DNA of 64,000 bases from Streptomyces sp. NBC_00659 (lineage in GTDB: Bacteria > Actinomycetota > Actinomycetes > Streptomycetales > Streptomycetaceae), in assembly GCF_036226925.1 (NCBI RefSeq), contig NZ_CP109031.1, positions 8,618,001 through 8,682,000 of the forward strand, written 5' to 3'. The first letter of the stretch is position 1. Every line of letters starts with the position of its first letter. Positions 25,143 to 34,047 of the stretch are shown in pieces. A program made the translations under genes and the position numbers. The notes beneath the pieces were generated by a model. The model made no database searches. It saw nothing but the letters and a program-made list of their open reading frames with translations, and was not told where the DNA came from.

Positions 25143-25832
25143 ATGTCCATCGGACGCCTCATGCAAGGAAAGCCGCACGCGGACACCCCAGGAGTGACGA
25201 TCGGGGCCCCGCGCGCCTACGAACTGTGCGGCGCGTTCTGCTTCGCGGGCCGGCGGAACCGCGCCTTCTCCCGGCTGGCCGCGCTGAGCGGCGCCGAGAG
25301 GGGGGACCGCGTGCTCGACGTGGGCTGCGGCACCGGGTATCTGACCCGGCGGATGGCCGCCGTCGTCGGGCCGGAGGGAACGGTGACGGGCGTGGACCCG
25401 TCGTCCTCGGTGCTCGCCTACGCGCGACGCAGGAACAGGGCCGGACAGGGTGCCGTGTGCACCTACGGGGAAGGGGTCGCGGAGGACCTCGCCCACCCGG
25501 ACGGGTCGTTCGACACCGTCGTCACCAGCTTGATGCTGCATCACCTGCCGGAAGAACTCCGGCCGGCCGCCCTCAAGGAGATGTGGCGTGTCCTGAGGCC
25601 GGGCGGGCGCCTGCTGGTCGTCGAGTTCCGGCCGCCGCGCAGCGCCGTCGGGCGCCATCTGGTGCACGGCGGCCTCGGTCACGCCATGTCCCACAACCGG
25701 ACCGACCTGCTGGACGGGCTCGTCACCGGCGCGGGCTTCGGGATCCGGGGGAGCGGGGACGTCCGCCCGTGGCTGACGTACGTCCAGGGCGTACGGCCGA
25801 CGTCCGAGGAGTCCGCGGAGCAGTCAGGTTAG
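25143..25832 (+). CDS. class I SAM-dependent methyltransferase
   Basis: Protein of 229 aa with the SAM motif RVLDVGCGTGYLTRRMA, acidic motif VTGVDPSS and post-motif WRVLRPGGRLLVVEF, in the UbiE/Methyltransf_11 class. ATG at 25143 has AAGGGAAG 8 nt upstream, which begins right after the second TetR operator. Expression should therefore be repressed by the divergent TetR protein. This layout is common for resistance or detoxification methyltransferases; substrate unknown. Confidence 0.88.
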   Translation: MSIGRLMQGKPHADTPGVTIGAPRAYELCGAFCFAGRRNRAFSRLAALSGAERGDRVLDVGCGTGYLTRRMAAVVGPEGTVTGVDPSSSVLAYARRRNRAGQGAVCTYGEGVAEDLAHPDGSFDTVVTSLMLHHLPEELRPAALKEMWRVLRPGGRLLVVEFRPPRSAVGRHLVHGGLGHAMSHNRTDLLDGLVTGAGFGIRGSGDVRPWLTYVQGVRPTSEESAEQSG

Positions 25833-25960
25833 GGACCCGCGGAGCGGCCGGGCCAGGAGCCCGGAGCCGTCGCCGCCGGACCGCGCGACCGGCCGCCGTC
25901 GCCCCCGGACACCCGGCCCGGCGGCGACTCCCGCACAGCGCCCCGCGGACGACGACACTC

Positions 25961-26002
25961 GCCGGTGCCGGTGCCGGTGCCGGTGCCGGTGCCGGTGCCG
26001 GT
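25961..26002. repeat. hexanucleotide tandem repeat (GCCGGT)7
   Basis: Seven perfect GCCGGT units downstream of the methyltransferase, continuing into a degenerate GGGTCGGGCCG tract to about 26032. A simple repeat prone to slippage; non-coding in the chosen annotation. Confidence 0.9.
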
Positions 26003-26075
26003 GCGGGGTCGGGCCGGGGTCGGGCCGGGCCGGCCAGGACGCGCCCTGGCCGCGCGAACGCCGCCCGGCATGGCG

Positions 26076-26270
26076 TCAGTCGTGAGCCATGTCCGACTCG
26101 GCGGAACTCGCCGCGGACTCCGCGCCGTCGACCAGCTTCTGCAGCCGGGCGACATCCGTGGACGCCGGGCCGGGCGACGCGGGGGCGTTCCCGATGTCAC
26201 CGGTGCCGCCGCACGCGGTCAGGAGCAGCGCGGCCACGGCGAGGGCCGTCGCCAGACGTGCCGCGCGCAT
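26076..26270 (-). CDS. small lipoprotein
   Basis: Lipoprotein of 64 aa with an N-terminal signal and lipobox LLLTAC (Cys about residue 20), then a Gly/Pro/Ser linker and a short charged helix (VARLQKLVDGAESAASSAES). The ATG at 26270 shares one base with the stop codon of the upstream secreted protein gene (TGATG), so it is translationally coupled. Probably surface-anchored; function unknown. Its partner helix gene and the kinase/regulator upstream suggest one envelope-response unit. Confidence 0.75.
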   Translation of the reverse strand: MRAARLATALAVAALLLTACGGTGDIGNAPASPGPASTDVARLQKLVDGAESAASSAESDMAHD

Positions 26271-26695
26271 CAGGAACCGGCCCCGTCGTCGTGGCCGTCG
26301 CACCACTTCTCGACGTCCGCCAGATCCTTCTGGCGGCTCTCCAGCGTCGGGACGAGCGAACGCCGGAAGGTCAGCCGGTTGTCGAGATACTCCTCGATCT
26401 CCGTGTGCCCGGCGGACTTGGCATTGGCCACCCGCTGTTCCAGCCTGGCGATGGAACCGCGCTGAGAGGCGTCCCCGTTCAGCCGGTCGAGGATGCGGTC
26501 GATCCTCTGGTCGATCTTCGGCGCGCGCTTGCAGAGCGCCTTCGCGCCGTCCCCCGTCGGCGCGCCCGACGGCCGCGTCCCGGTGCCGTCGGCCGACGCG
26601 GCGCCCGCGGCGCCGAGCAGCGCGCCGACCGCCAGCAACGAGACGACGGTCGTCCTGGTCCTCGGTGCCGCCGGCTTCCTCGTTGTCCTCGTCAT
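26270..26695 (-). CDS. secreted helical protein of unknown function
   Basis: Protein of 141 aa with a signal peptide (TVVSLLAVGALLGAAGAASA, about residues 16-35) and a mature, mostly helical domain. It contains two cysteines (KALCKRAPK and VEKWCDG) that could form a disulphide. ATG at 26695 with GAGGAG upstream. Lies 47 nt downstream of the sensor kinase stop in the same direction, and is followed by a coupled lipoprotein, so these four genes (regulator, kinase, this, lipoprotein) may be one operon. Not recognised from a named family. Confidence 0.75.
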   Translation of the reverse strand: MTRTTRKPAAPRTRTTVVSLLAVGALLGAAGAASADGTGTRPSGAPTGDGAKALCKRAPKIDQRIDRILDRLNGDASQRGSIARLEQRVANAKSAGHTEIEEYLDNRLTFRRSLVPTLESRQKDLADVEKWCDGHDDGAGS

Positions 26696-26742
26696 GCTGA
26701 ACTCCTCATCTTTCCGGGGCGGTTGCCCGCACGTCCGGCACG

Positions 26743-28242
26743 CTAGGAGTCCTCTTTGTGCAATTCTTGTGGCCGGACACCGGCGGTCGTGATCACCCAG
26801 TTGCGCTGCGCCGGCAGCGTCGCCTCCATGCCGGCCCCGCCGCCCGGAAACGGGAGCAACGGGAGCACGACCTCGATCCGGGTCCCCGTTCCGGCCGGCG
26901 CGTCGAGGACGCGGACCCGGCCCCGGTGCAGGTCGATCTGCTGGGAGACCAGGGTGAGCCCGAGGCCCGATCCCGGACTGTCCGGGCGGCGCTCGAAGCG
27001 TTCGAAGACCGCGGCGCGACGCTCGGGCGCGATCCCCGGTCCCTGGTCGTCGACGAACAGGACGGCGCGGTCGTCGCTCGCGCGCAACGTGACCTCGATA
27101 CGCGCGGGGCGTCCGTCGGCGCATCCGCCGTGCACCAGCGCGTTGGTGAGGAGATTGTCCAGGACCGTGCGCAGTCCCGGCTCCCAGCCGTGGACCCGCG
27201 GCCCCGGCGGACAGTCGACGGCGATGTGCGCGAGCGGATGGCGCCGCCGCTGCTCCCCCACGCTCGCCTCGACGACCTCCGCGAGATCCACCGGTCCGAA
27301 GGCGTCCGCCTCGACCAGGTCACCGCGGCCGAGCTCGCGCAGCATGACCAACAGCCCCAGCAGCCGGGCGTGTTCGAGGCGCAGGTCGCCGAGGACCTCG
27401 TCGCGGTCGGGAGCGGGCAGGGCCGGATGCTCGGTGAGGATCTCCAGGTTGGTCTGCATGCTCATCAGCGGAGTGCGCAGTTCGTGCGCGGCGGCCGAGG
27501 CGAACGAACGGGCGGTGGCCAGCGCCTCCTCGGTCCTCGCGGCCTGTTCGTCGTAGCGGCTCAGGACCGTCTGGAGGGTGTGCGCCAGATCGTCGACCTC
27601 GGCGATCCGGGCCGACGCGTGGTCGAGGCGGGCGGCGCTGGTCCGCGGATCCAGACCGCTCGCGCTGTCCCGCAGCCGTCGCAGCGGACGGCTCGCGCGC
27701 CCCGCCACCGCACCGGCCAGCAGCCCCGACAGTGGTGCGGCGAGCAGCGCCACCGTCACCACGCGCCTGCGCACCAGGCGCAGTTGGGTGTCCGCGGCGG
27801 TGTCCGGAGCGAAGAGCCACAGCGTGCCGCGCACCCCGGGGCGAGTACCGGAGACCCGCTGGGACAGGACCCGCCAGGAATCCCCGCCGGCCCGCAGCGT
27901 GACCGGCACCGGCGCGCTCGCGGGAAGCGCCGTCGCCCGGTCCGGCTGGGGACCGCCCGTGTACGTCTCCGACGGGCCGATCAGCCGTACGCCGACGTCC
28001 AGGGCGGAGGTGAACAGCCGCCTCTCGCGGGCCCGTTCGACCGCCGCCGACCGGTCCGCGGCGCTCGCGCGCAGCAGCCCACGGGCGTCCTTCGCCACGG
28101 CCGCCGCGCTCCGGCGCAGGTGTGCGTCCTGCTGGTCGTGCAGATCCGCCGCGACCAGCCGCAGCAGCAGCCAGCCGGTGGCCAGCACCAGGAGCGGCAC
28201 GGCCGCTCCGACGGCGAGGGCGATGCGGGTGGACAGTCTCAT
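26743..28242 (-). CDS. sensor histidine kinase
   Basis: Kinase of 499 aa. TM1 (IALAVGAAVPLLVLATGWLL) and TM2 (VVTVALLAAPLSGLLAGAVA) bracket an extracytoplasmic sensing loop, followed by a HAMP-like linker, HisKA (ASAAAHELRTPLMSM) and HATPase (NLLTNALVHGG, DDQGPGIAP, GSGLGLTLV). All boxes intact. ATG at 28242 lies 5 bp after the response regulator stop, so the pair is co-transcribed. The stimulus is likely at the membrane or in the envelope, given the secreted neighbours. Confidence 0.9.
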   Translation of the reverse strand: MRLSTRIALAVGAAVPLLVLATGWLLLRLVAADLHDQQDAHLRRSAAAVAKDARGLLRASAADRSAAVERARERRLFTSALDVGVRLIGPSETYTGGPQPDRATALPASAPVPVTLRAGGDSWRVLSQRVSGTRPGVRGTLWLFAPDTAADTQLRLVRRRVVTVALLAAPLSGLLAGAVAGRASRPLRRLRDSASGLDPRTSAARLDHASARIAEVDDLAHTLQTVLSRYDEQAARTEEALATARSFASAAAHELRTPLMSMQTNLEILTEHPALPAPDRDEVLGDLRLEHARLLGLLVMLRELGRGDLVEADAFGPVDLAEVVEASVGEQRRRHPLAHIAVDCPPGPRVHGWEPGLRTVLDNLLTNALVHGGCADGRPARIEVTLRASDDRAVLFVDDQGPGIAPERRAAVFERFERRPDSPGSGLGLTLVSQQIDLHRGRVRVLDAPAGTGTRIEVVLPLLPFPGGGAGMEATLPAQRNWVITTAGVRPQELHKEDS

Positions 28243-28247
28243 CGTCC

Positions 28248-28952
28248 TCAACGTCCGGCCTCCGGCCCGTCGTCGCGCAGTACGAACCCCACGCCCCGGA
28301 CGGTGTGGATGATCCGGGCCCGGTCCGGTGCCTCCAGCTTGCGGCGCAGATAGCTCACGAACGTGTCCACCGCGTCGGTGCGCACATCGAAGTCGTACCC
28401 CCAGACCCGGTCGAGGAGCTGATCCCTGCTGAGCACGATGCCCGCGTTGCGCGCCAGGACGTGCAGCAGCTCGAACTCCCGCCGGGTGAGCTCCAGTTGC
28501 CGTCCGTCCAGGCTGACCGTGCGGGCTGTCGGGTCCAGGGACAGTCCGCCCACCCGTACGGTGTCGGTGTCCCTCGGCGGCCGGCGCCGCAGCAGTGCCT
28601 GGAGCCTGAGCACCAACTCCTGGAGGGCGAACGGCTTCACCAGGTAGTCGTCCCCGCCGGCCTGGAGCCCCGCGATCCGGTCGGCGGTCTCGTCGAGCGC
28701 GGAGAGCATCAGGACGGGTACGTCGTTGTCCTCCTCGCGCAGCGTCCGGCACACGTCGATCCCGCTGAGACCGGGCATGGAGATGTCCAGCACGATCGCG
28801 TCCGGCGGCGTCCGCCGGGCCAGGTCCAGCGCGGGCCGGCCGCCGTCGGCGAGGTCCACGGTGAATCCGCCCAGCCGCAGTCCGCGTTCGAGTGACCGTC
28901 GTATCGCCGCGTCGTCGTCGACGACGAGGACCCGGCCCCGGTCTCCGCCCAT
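28248..28952 (-). CDS. OmpR-family response regulator
   Basis: Regulator of 234 aa. The receiver has VLVVDDDAAIRRSL, phosphoacceptor Asp in IVLDISMPGLSG and conserved Lys in YLVKPF. The winged-helix domain shows LTRREFELLHVLARN and VDTFVSYLRRKLE. ATG at 28952 has GAGGAG 5 nt upstream. Cognate to the kinase 5 bp downstream. The divergent lipoprotein gene at 29184 is a natural target. Confidence 0.92.
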   Translation of the reverse strand: MGGDRGRVLVVDDDAAIRRSLERGLRLGGFTVDLADGGRPALDLARRTPPDAIVLDISMPGLSGIDVCRTLREEDNDVPVLMLSALDETADRIAGLQAGGDDYLVKPFALQELVLRLQALLRRRPPRDTDTVRVGGLSLDPTARTVSLDGRQLELTRREFELLHVLARNAGIVLSRDQLLDRVWGYDFDVRTDAVDTFVSYLRRKLEAPDRARIIHTVRGVGFVLRDDGPEAGR

Positions 28953-29183
28953 CACCACTCCTCAGCTCGGAGCAACGGACCGGTCGGGCCGGCCCGTTTC
29001 GCCGCCCATGGTGCACCAGCGGCCTCGACGGAGGTCCCACGCGGGTCGCCTGGCGCGAATCTGTGGCCAGGCACGAAACGGTAACGAAGGACTTCGTGGC
29101 GGTTGATGACATGCCCGCGCGGCGTAATGTCCCGCATGTCCGGGCGCTCGTGGGGGGTGGCCCGGTGCGGGGAGGGGAGTGTC

Positions 29184-30071
29184 ATGGCTGCCATGACGCG
29201 GGTTCGAAGAGTGCCCACAACTGTCCGGGTCCGGGTGGTCGCGACGGTCTGCGCGGGGCTCCTGTGCGCGTCCCTGGCCGGATGCGGGAACGACGGTACG
29301 GCGACGGCCGACGCCTCGACGGCGTCCGCCGACACGTTGGCATCCGCGGCGCCGTCGTCCGCCGCCGCGTCCACGCCCGAGGCGACGCCCTCGACGAGCG
29401 AGGCGGCGACGCCGACGGAGACACCGACCACGGAGGAGGCCACGACGGCCGCTTCCCAGGAACCGGTGTCGGCCGGCGGTTCGGAGGCGTCGGCCCTGTG
29501 GGGCAAGGCGTACAGCGGCAGCGCGAGCATCACGGTCGACGTCTACGACTACTGCTCCACCGACGGGTCCCGGCGCCTGGCGGGCAGCCAGACCTACTCG
29601 ATGAACAGCACCCTCAACCTGGGCCGGCCGGAGTCCGGCGGCGACCAGACCGAGAGCAACCCGTTCTCGATGCTGTTCGCGGCGGGCTACGCCTCCCAGG
29701 CGGGCGCGGTGTCCTTCCAGTCGTCGGTGGTCAGCACGGTCTCGAGCCAGGACCTGGCGGGCAACTACCGGGATCCGAACCTCCTGCTGACGTACTGGAA
29801 CATCGACTGGTCCGACGGCGAGCTCGACGCACGGCTCACGGATCCGCACGACCGGGAAGCCGTCGTCCCGAACCTGCTCAACTGGCCCGGCCTGCTCGTC
29901 GCCTGCCGCTCCGACCTCGGTCAGATGCCCGGCGGCTTCCCGCACGCGCTGGCCGCCGGCACGACGTTCACGGGCCGCCTCGACAGCTCCGGGGCGTCCC
30001 TCGCCGCCGAGGGAAGCACCACCGACGGCGTGGTCGCGTTCAAGTTCACCTTCGACGGCACGGCCTCGTGA
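29184..30071 (+). CDS. lipoprotein with Ser/Thr-rich linker
   Basis: Protein of 295 aa. Lipobox SLAGC follows the signal peptide (RVVATVCAGLLCASLAGC), then about 65 residues of T/A/S/E-rich linker typical of cell-wall-spanning segments, and a globular domain from about residue 100 (ALWGKAYSGSASITVDVYDY) with little similarity I can name. GGGGAGGGG precedes the ATG at 29184. Divergent from the response regulator, sharing a 231-nt spacer. Probably an exposed sensor or stress lipoprotein. Confidence 0.8.
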   Translation: MAAMTRVRRVPTTVRVRVVATVCAGLLCASLAGCGNDGTATADASTASADTLASAAPSSAAASTPEATPSTSEAATPTETPTTEEATTAASQEPVSAGGSEASALWGKAYSGSASITVDVYDYCSTDGSRRLAGSQTYSMNSTLNLGRPESGGDQTESNPFSMLFAAGYASQAGAVSFQSSVVSTVSSQDLAGNYRDPNLLLTYWNIDWSDGELDARLTDPHDREAVVPNLLNWPGLLVACRSDLGQMPGGFPHALAAGTTFTGRLDSSGASLAAEGSTTDGVVAFKFTFDGTAS

Positions 30072-30150
30072 CACCCTTGTCGGCCCCCTTCCCGTGGACG
30101 GCCGTGACGGGACGGCGGGAAAGCGGGGCGACCGCACCGGGGGAGGCCGG

Positions 30151-31074
30151 ATGACGACACCGGACCGGCTCGACACCTGGAGCATACGGATCGCCGAACG
30201 GGCCGCTCCCAAGGAGAGCGGGTTCGCGGCGCAGACCGCTCGCGCGTACGCCGCGGGCGGCGCTCCCCGCCGTAACCTCTTCTCCTCGCCCGGTCAGGCG
30301 GCCGGAGGCATGGGCGGCGGAGCGGTCGCCGTCCTTCCCGCCGTGCTGGACGGGCTCGCCTACGCCGCCGAGTCCCTCAAGTCGGCCCTGGGCAGCCCCG
30401 AGTTGAACAACCTGCTGTCCGCGACAGGACTGCTGGTCGGGTTACGGGCCCAGCGGCGCGCCGAGGCCGCGACCCGGCGACCGGGGGAGGACGACGGTAC
30501 GGCCTTACCGGATGACGGCGCGCCGACCGGACCGCCACCAGCGCCGTCACCCGGGCCACCGCCGTCGCCGTCGTCGCCGGGGCCATCGCCATCGCCGCGG
30601 GCCGTGCCAGGCGACGACGAGGGCGGTGGGGGAGACCGGGACGGCGGGGCCGACGGCGACGAGGACTTGTCGTCAGCGTCGCCAGGAGCGAGACCCGGGG
30701 CCTTGCCGGGAACGGCCGCTCCCTCGGGCGGCGCGGCCCCCGGTTCGGACGCTCCCACCGTCGACGTCGTACGGGCCGCCCTGCGCATGAGCGGGCGGCT
30801 CCGGGCCCGGGGGCTGGCCCCGGCCGAAGCCGACGAACTGACGGCACGGCTCATCGCCCGGCTGGTCACCGAGGACGATCCGGAGGAAGCCGCGGCCTTC
30901 CTCGACGCACTGGTCGGCGACGAGGCGCCCCCGCCGCTGCGTGGCCCGGGCGCCCGGTGCGGGAAGCTGCGCCGACTGGGTTCGGCGGCGTCGGGCCTGC
31001 TCCTCCGCGCGGGCCGCCCCCGTACGACACCCCACGGGCCGCCGCCCGGTCCGGAGGGGACGAACCAGGGATGA
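30151..31074 (+). CDS. hypothetical protein with proline-rich middle
   Basis: Protein of 307 aa, not recognised. N-terminal about 110 residues are ordered (NLFSSPGQAAGG, then ESLKSALGSPELNNLLS), the middle (about 115-195) is a disordered Pro/Ser/Gly/Asp-rich stretch, and a helical C-terminal part (VVRAALRMSGRLRARGLAPA) is followed by a basic tail. No signal peptide or clear membrane helix. ATG at 30151 has GGGGGAGG upstream. Its stop overlaps a micro-ORF leading to the membrane peptidase gene, so the genes are likely co-expressed. Confidence 0.65.
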   Translation: MTTPDRLDTWSIRIAERAAPKESGFAAQTARAYAAGGAPRRNLFSSPGQAAGGMGGGAVAVLPAVLDGLAYAAESLKSALGSPELNNLLSATGLLVGLRAQRRAEAATRRPGEDDGTALPDDGAPTGPPPAPSPGPPPSPSSPGPSPSPRAVPGDDEGGGGDRDGGADGDEDLSSASPGARPGALPGTAAPSGGAAPGSDAPTVDVVRAALRMSGRLRARGLAPAEADELTARLIARLVTEDDPEEAAAFLDALVGDEAPPPLRGPGARCGKLRRLGSAASGLLLRAGRPRTTPHGPPPGPEGTNQG

Positions 31075-31142
31075 GTACGCCGTCGGCCGCACGGATCCGC
31101 CGATCGTCCCGGCGCGCGGGCCGATCCGGTACGGCGTCATGA
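31071..31142 (+). CDS. 23-codon coupling micro-ORF (tentative)
   Basis: ATG at 31071 overlaps the preceding stop (ATGA), and its own TGA at 31140-31142 overlaps the ATG of the next gene (ATGA again). Peptide MSTPSAARIRRSSRRAGRSG plus three residues. Two stacked ATGA junctions suggest translation is handed on through it, since the next gene has no ribosome site of its own. Confidence 0.35.
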   Translation: MSTPSAARIRRSSRRAGRSGTAS

Positions 31143-33184
31143 CGAGGCCGCCGCCGCGCGGACCCGCCCGGTCGTGGGGGCCGCCGCCCTGGCTGTGGCT
31201 GACCCTGGCGCTCTTCCTCGCCCAGCTTCCCGCGCTGATCGGGCACGCCCTCGGTGTGGGCACCGATCTCGGCCGGTTCGGTGAGGCCGGACGCGGCCGC
31301 TTCGTCACCGCGGTGCTCAGCCTGGTCCAGCTCCTGCCCCAGTTCTTCCTGCTCGCCGCGGTCCTCGCGCTCCTCGCCCCACGGGCACGCTGCCGTCGCG
31401 TCGAGCGCCGTTACGGGCTCCTGGCCCCCGACGACCCGCTGATGGTGCCTCCGGCGGTGGTACCCGGGAGCCGGGACGGGAGTGCCGAGCCGCACTTCGC
31501 CGCCGCGATGACGGAGTTCGTCCACGCGCACGCCCCGGGTACCCGGCTGCGCCTGAGCACTCTGGACGGCCTCTCCGCCCGCGTCTACCCCGGCGGTCGG
31601 CGTGCCACTCGGATCGGGGTCTTCGCCCCGCTCGTCCATCTGTGGCACACGGACATCGAGGCGGCCCGAGCGGTGCTCCTGCACGAACTCGGCCATCTGC
31701 GCCGGGGCGAGCAGCACGTCACCGGGCTCGGCAGCCCCCTCACCGCCCTGGTCCGGGTCTGGCCGTACGTCCTCGCGGGCTTCGTCGTCCTGCCGGTCAC
31801 GCTGCTGTTCGTCACGGGCAACGCGACCGTGGTCCTGACACTCGCCGAGGTCGTGCTGGTCCTCCAGAGCGTGCCGAAGGTGCTGCTCCTCGTGGTGGCG
31901 GCGTTGTGGTCCGCGGAGCTCGCCGCGGACCGCTTCGCGGCTGGGGCCGCGGGCGCCGACACCGTCGTACGCGCCCTGCGCAGCCTGGAGAAGGGCGATC
32001 GCGGCGGCCTCGCACGGCTCTACCACCCGCCCGTCAGGATGCGCGTCTGGTGTGTGTCGCGAGCGGAGACCACCCGGGGCCGGCTCCTGCCGACGCTGCT
32101 GTGGCCGCTGGCGCTGTTGGCCCAGCTTCTGCTGACGACGCTGGGGGCGTTTCCCGCGTACGTGCTGCTGGGCGCGTCCGGTGACCGGGCCGCCCGCCAG
32201 GTCCTCGCGCTGGCCCATGAGTCGCTGGCCGGGCAGCCCGCCTGGTGGGCGACGCTCGCCGTCGCACTGGTCTGGCCGTCGGCGACACGAGTGCGCCGGG
32301 CACGGGGGGACCGGTCGGGGAGGGTTCGGCCCGTATCGGCTCGGCCCGCGTTGGCCCGGCCAGCGACGGTCAGGCCCGAGCTGGTCAGGCCCGCGCCGGC
32401 CCGGTCAGCGGTGGTGTACGCGGCAGCCGTCCTCCTCCCGGCGGTCCTGCTGCTCCTCGGGCTGCTGCCCCTCGCCTCCCGCCCGGCGGGCGGAGTCTTC
32501 GCCGATGAACCGGCGGGGCCGACCGCCCCGGCCACGCGGGTACCGGGTGCTGGTGGAACCGGAACTGGAACCGGCATCGGTGGCGGAACCGGAGCCGAGA
32601 ACGATGCCGGCGCCGGCACCGGGGCCGGCGCCGGGGCGACGACGACGGCGTGCCGCAGCCGTGCCGCACCGCGTGATCCGAGCCGTCCGCCGGGGCTCCC
32701 GACCTTCACGCCCGGGAAGCCGTCGTCGTCCGGCGGCGACCCGGATCACGCGCGGGGACCACGCACCTTCCGCACGCTCGGTGTCACATCCGCCGATCCC
32801 CTCTCGGGCACCCGCTCCCAGGCCCAGGAGGTGGCCGCCCGCCTGCGCGGGGCCCGCTGGACACTGCGCGACGACGGCACGCTGGCGGCCGACCTGGCCG
32901 AGGTCCCGGTCCTGCGCACCACGTCCGTCGACGCCACGACACGCCTGCTGACCGGGAAGCGCACCCGGCGCACGGACGTCAGCGCGACCACGACATGGAC
33001 GGAGGCCCGTCTCGTCACCGGCGCGGGCCCGACGGTCCGGCTGGACCTCATCAGGGCCGCGACCGGGGTCACGCGGGCCGTGGTCGCCTGCCGGGAGTTC
33101 ACCTCCACGTCGACCACCGCGCAGCGCCTGTCGCTGACCTTGGGAAACGACGAGCGGTCCGGTCCGAGCGAGCGGCCCCGGTGA
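31139..33184 (+). CDS. membrane metallopeptidase (M48/M56-like)
   Basis: Membrane protein of 681 aa with the zinc motif VLLHELGHLRRGEQH near residue 185, typical of M48/M56 (BlaR/HtpX-like) peptidases. About two helices precede the motif, several follow (VWPYVLAGFVVLPVTLLFV, VLQSVPKVLLLVVAALW), then a basic linker with PxxxRP repeats (VRPVSARPALARPATVRPEL), one more helix, a Gly/Thr-rich linker and an outside-facing C-terminal domain (about 520-681). The ATG at 31139 lacks its own ribosome site and overlaps the micro-ORF stop. Third zinc ligand probably SAELAADRF. Confidence 0.78.
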   Translation: MTRPPPRGPARSWGPPPWLWLTLALFLAQLPALIGHALGVGTDLGRFGEAGRGRFVTAVLSLVQLLPQFFLLAAVLALLAPRARCRRVERRYGLLAPDDPLMVPPAVVPGSRDGSAEPHFAAAMTEFVHAHAPGTRLRLSTLDGLSARVYPGGRRATRIGVFAPLVHLWHTDIEAARAVLLHELGHLRRGEQHVTGLGSPLTALVRVWPYVLAGFVVLPVTLLFVTGNATVVLTLAEVVLVLQSVPKVLLLVVAALWSAELAADRFAAGAAGADTVVRALRSLEKGDRGGLARLYHPPVRMRVWCVSRAETTRGRLLPTLLWPLALLAQLLLTTLGAFPAYVLLGASGDRAARQVLALAHESLAGQPAWWATLAVALVWPSATRVRRARGDRSGRVRPVSARPALARPATVRPELVRPAPARSAVVYAAAVLLPAVLLLLGLLPLASRPAGGVFADEPAGPTAPATRVPGAGGTGTGTGIGGGTGAENDAGAGTGAGAGATTTACRSRAAPRDPSRPPGLPTFTPGKPSSSGGDPDHARGPRTFRTLGVTSADPLSGTRSQAQEVAARLRGARWTLRDDGTLAADLAEVPVLRTTSVDATTRLLTGKRTRRTDVSATTTWTEARLVTGAGPTVRLDLIRAATGVTRAVVACREFTSTSTTAQRLSLTLGNDERSGPSERPR

Positions 33185-33312
33185 TCGGTACCCGGGGCGT
33201 CACCGTCGTGTCACAGGCCTGTACGCGCGTGAACCACGGAGGCCGTCCCGCGATCTACAGCGACGAGTGCCGGTGAACGTCCGGCACCTGAACATCGCCA
33301 TCGGGGGACTTC

Positions 33313-34047
33313 ATGCTGTACGGGATGCACTTCGGGTCGCGGGTCCGCGGGGCCGCACTGGCCATGGCGACCATGTCGGCGGCCACCCTTCTCATGACCG
33401 CGTGCCAGCCGGGCCCGGACAGCGCGGGTTCCGCCGCCTCGCCCTCGGGCACGGCGAAGAAGCCGACGGCCTCGTCCTCCGGCTCCCCGACTCCCACCGC
33501 GCCGTCCGGCGGGACGGGAGCCTCGGCCGAACCCGCGGGCGACTCCACGTCCAAGGCCCCGGCATCGGTCCCCGCCACCGCCACCGCGAAACCGGCGACG
33601 AAGACCAAGACGTGCGCGGCGGAGTCCTTGAAGGCGTTCATGTACCAGGCCGACGTACGGCCCCCGGGCACCGGAACCGGCGCCGCGATCGTCGAGTTCA
33701 CCAACATGTCCGGAGCGACGTGCGCCCTCGAGGGGTATCCGACCGTGGCGGGGGCGGCGAACGGCTCCCCCGAGAAGAACCACCCGCTGACCGTGACCCG
33801 GACGGGCTCCTCGTCCAAGGTGACGCTCGCACCCGCCGCGAAGGCCTGGCTCAAGATGACGTTCGTCCAGGTGCAGGGCGAGGCCGACGGCTACTGCGTG
33901 TCCGGGACGACTCCGGTCACCTACCCGACCCTGGTGGTGGGTCTCCCCTCCAGCGGAGCGCACCAGCTCGCCCTCGAAGACGGCGTGCTGGCCGAGTGCG
34001 ACAACAAGGTGACGGTCACCGCCGTCACCGCGACGAAGCCCTCCTGA
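33313..34047 (+). CDS. DUF4232 lipoprotein
   Basis: Protein of 244 aa with lipobox LLMTAC (Cys about 31), a long Ser/Pro/Thr linker and a C-terminal DUF4232 domain (from KTCAAESLKAFMYQ, with GAAIVEFTNMSGATCALEGYP). DUF4232 is a secreted beta domain widespread in actinobacteria with unknown role; conserved cysteines could form disulphides. ATG at 33313 with GGGGGA upstream. Expected to be anchored on the outer face of the membrane. Confidence 0.85.
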   Translation: MLYGMHFGSRVRGAALAMATMSAATLLMTACQPGPDSAGSAASPSGTAKKPTASSSGSPTPTAPSGGTGASAEPAGDSTSKAPASVPATATAKPATKTKTCAAESLKAFMYQADVRPPGTGTGAAIVEFTNMSGATCALEGYPTVAGAANGSPEKNHPLTVTRTGSSSKVTLAPAAKAWLKMTFVQVQGEADGYCVSGTTPVTYPTLVVGLPSSGAHQLALEDGVLAECDNKVTVTAVTATKPS

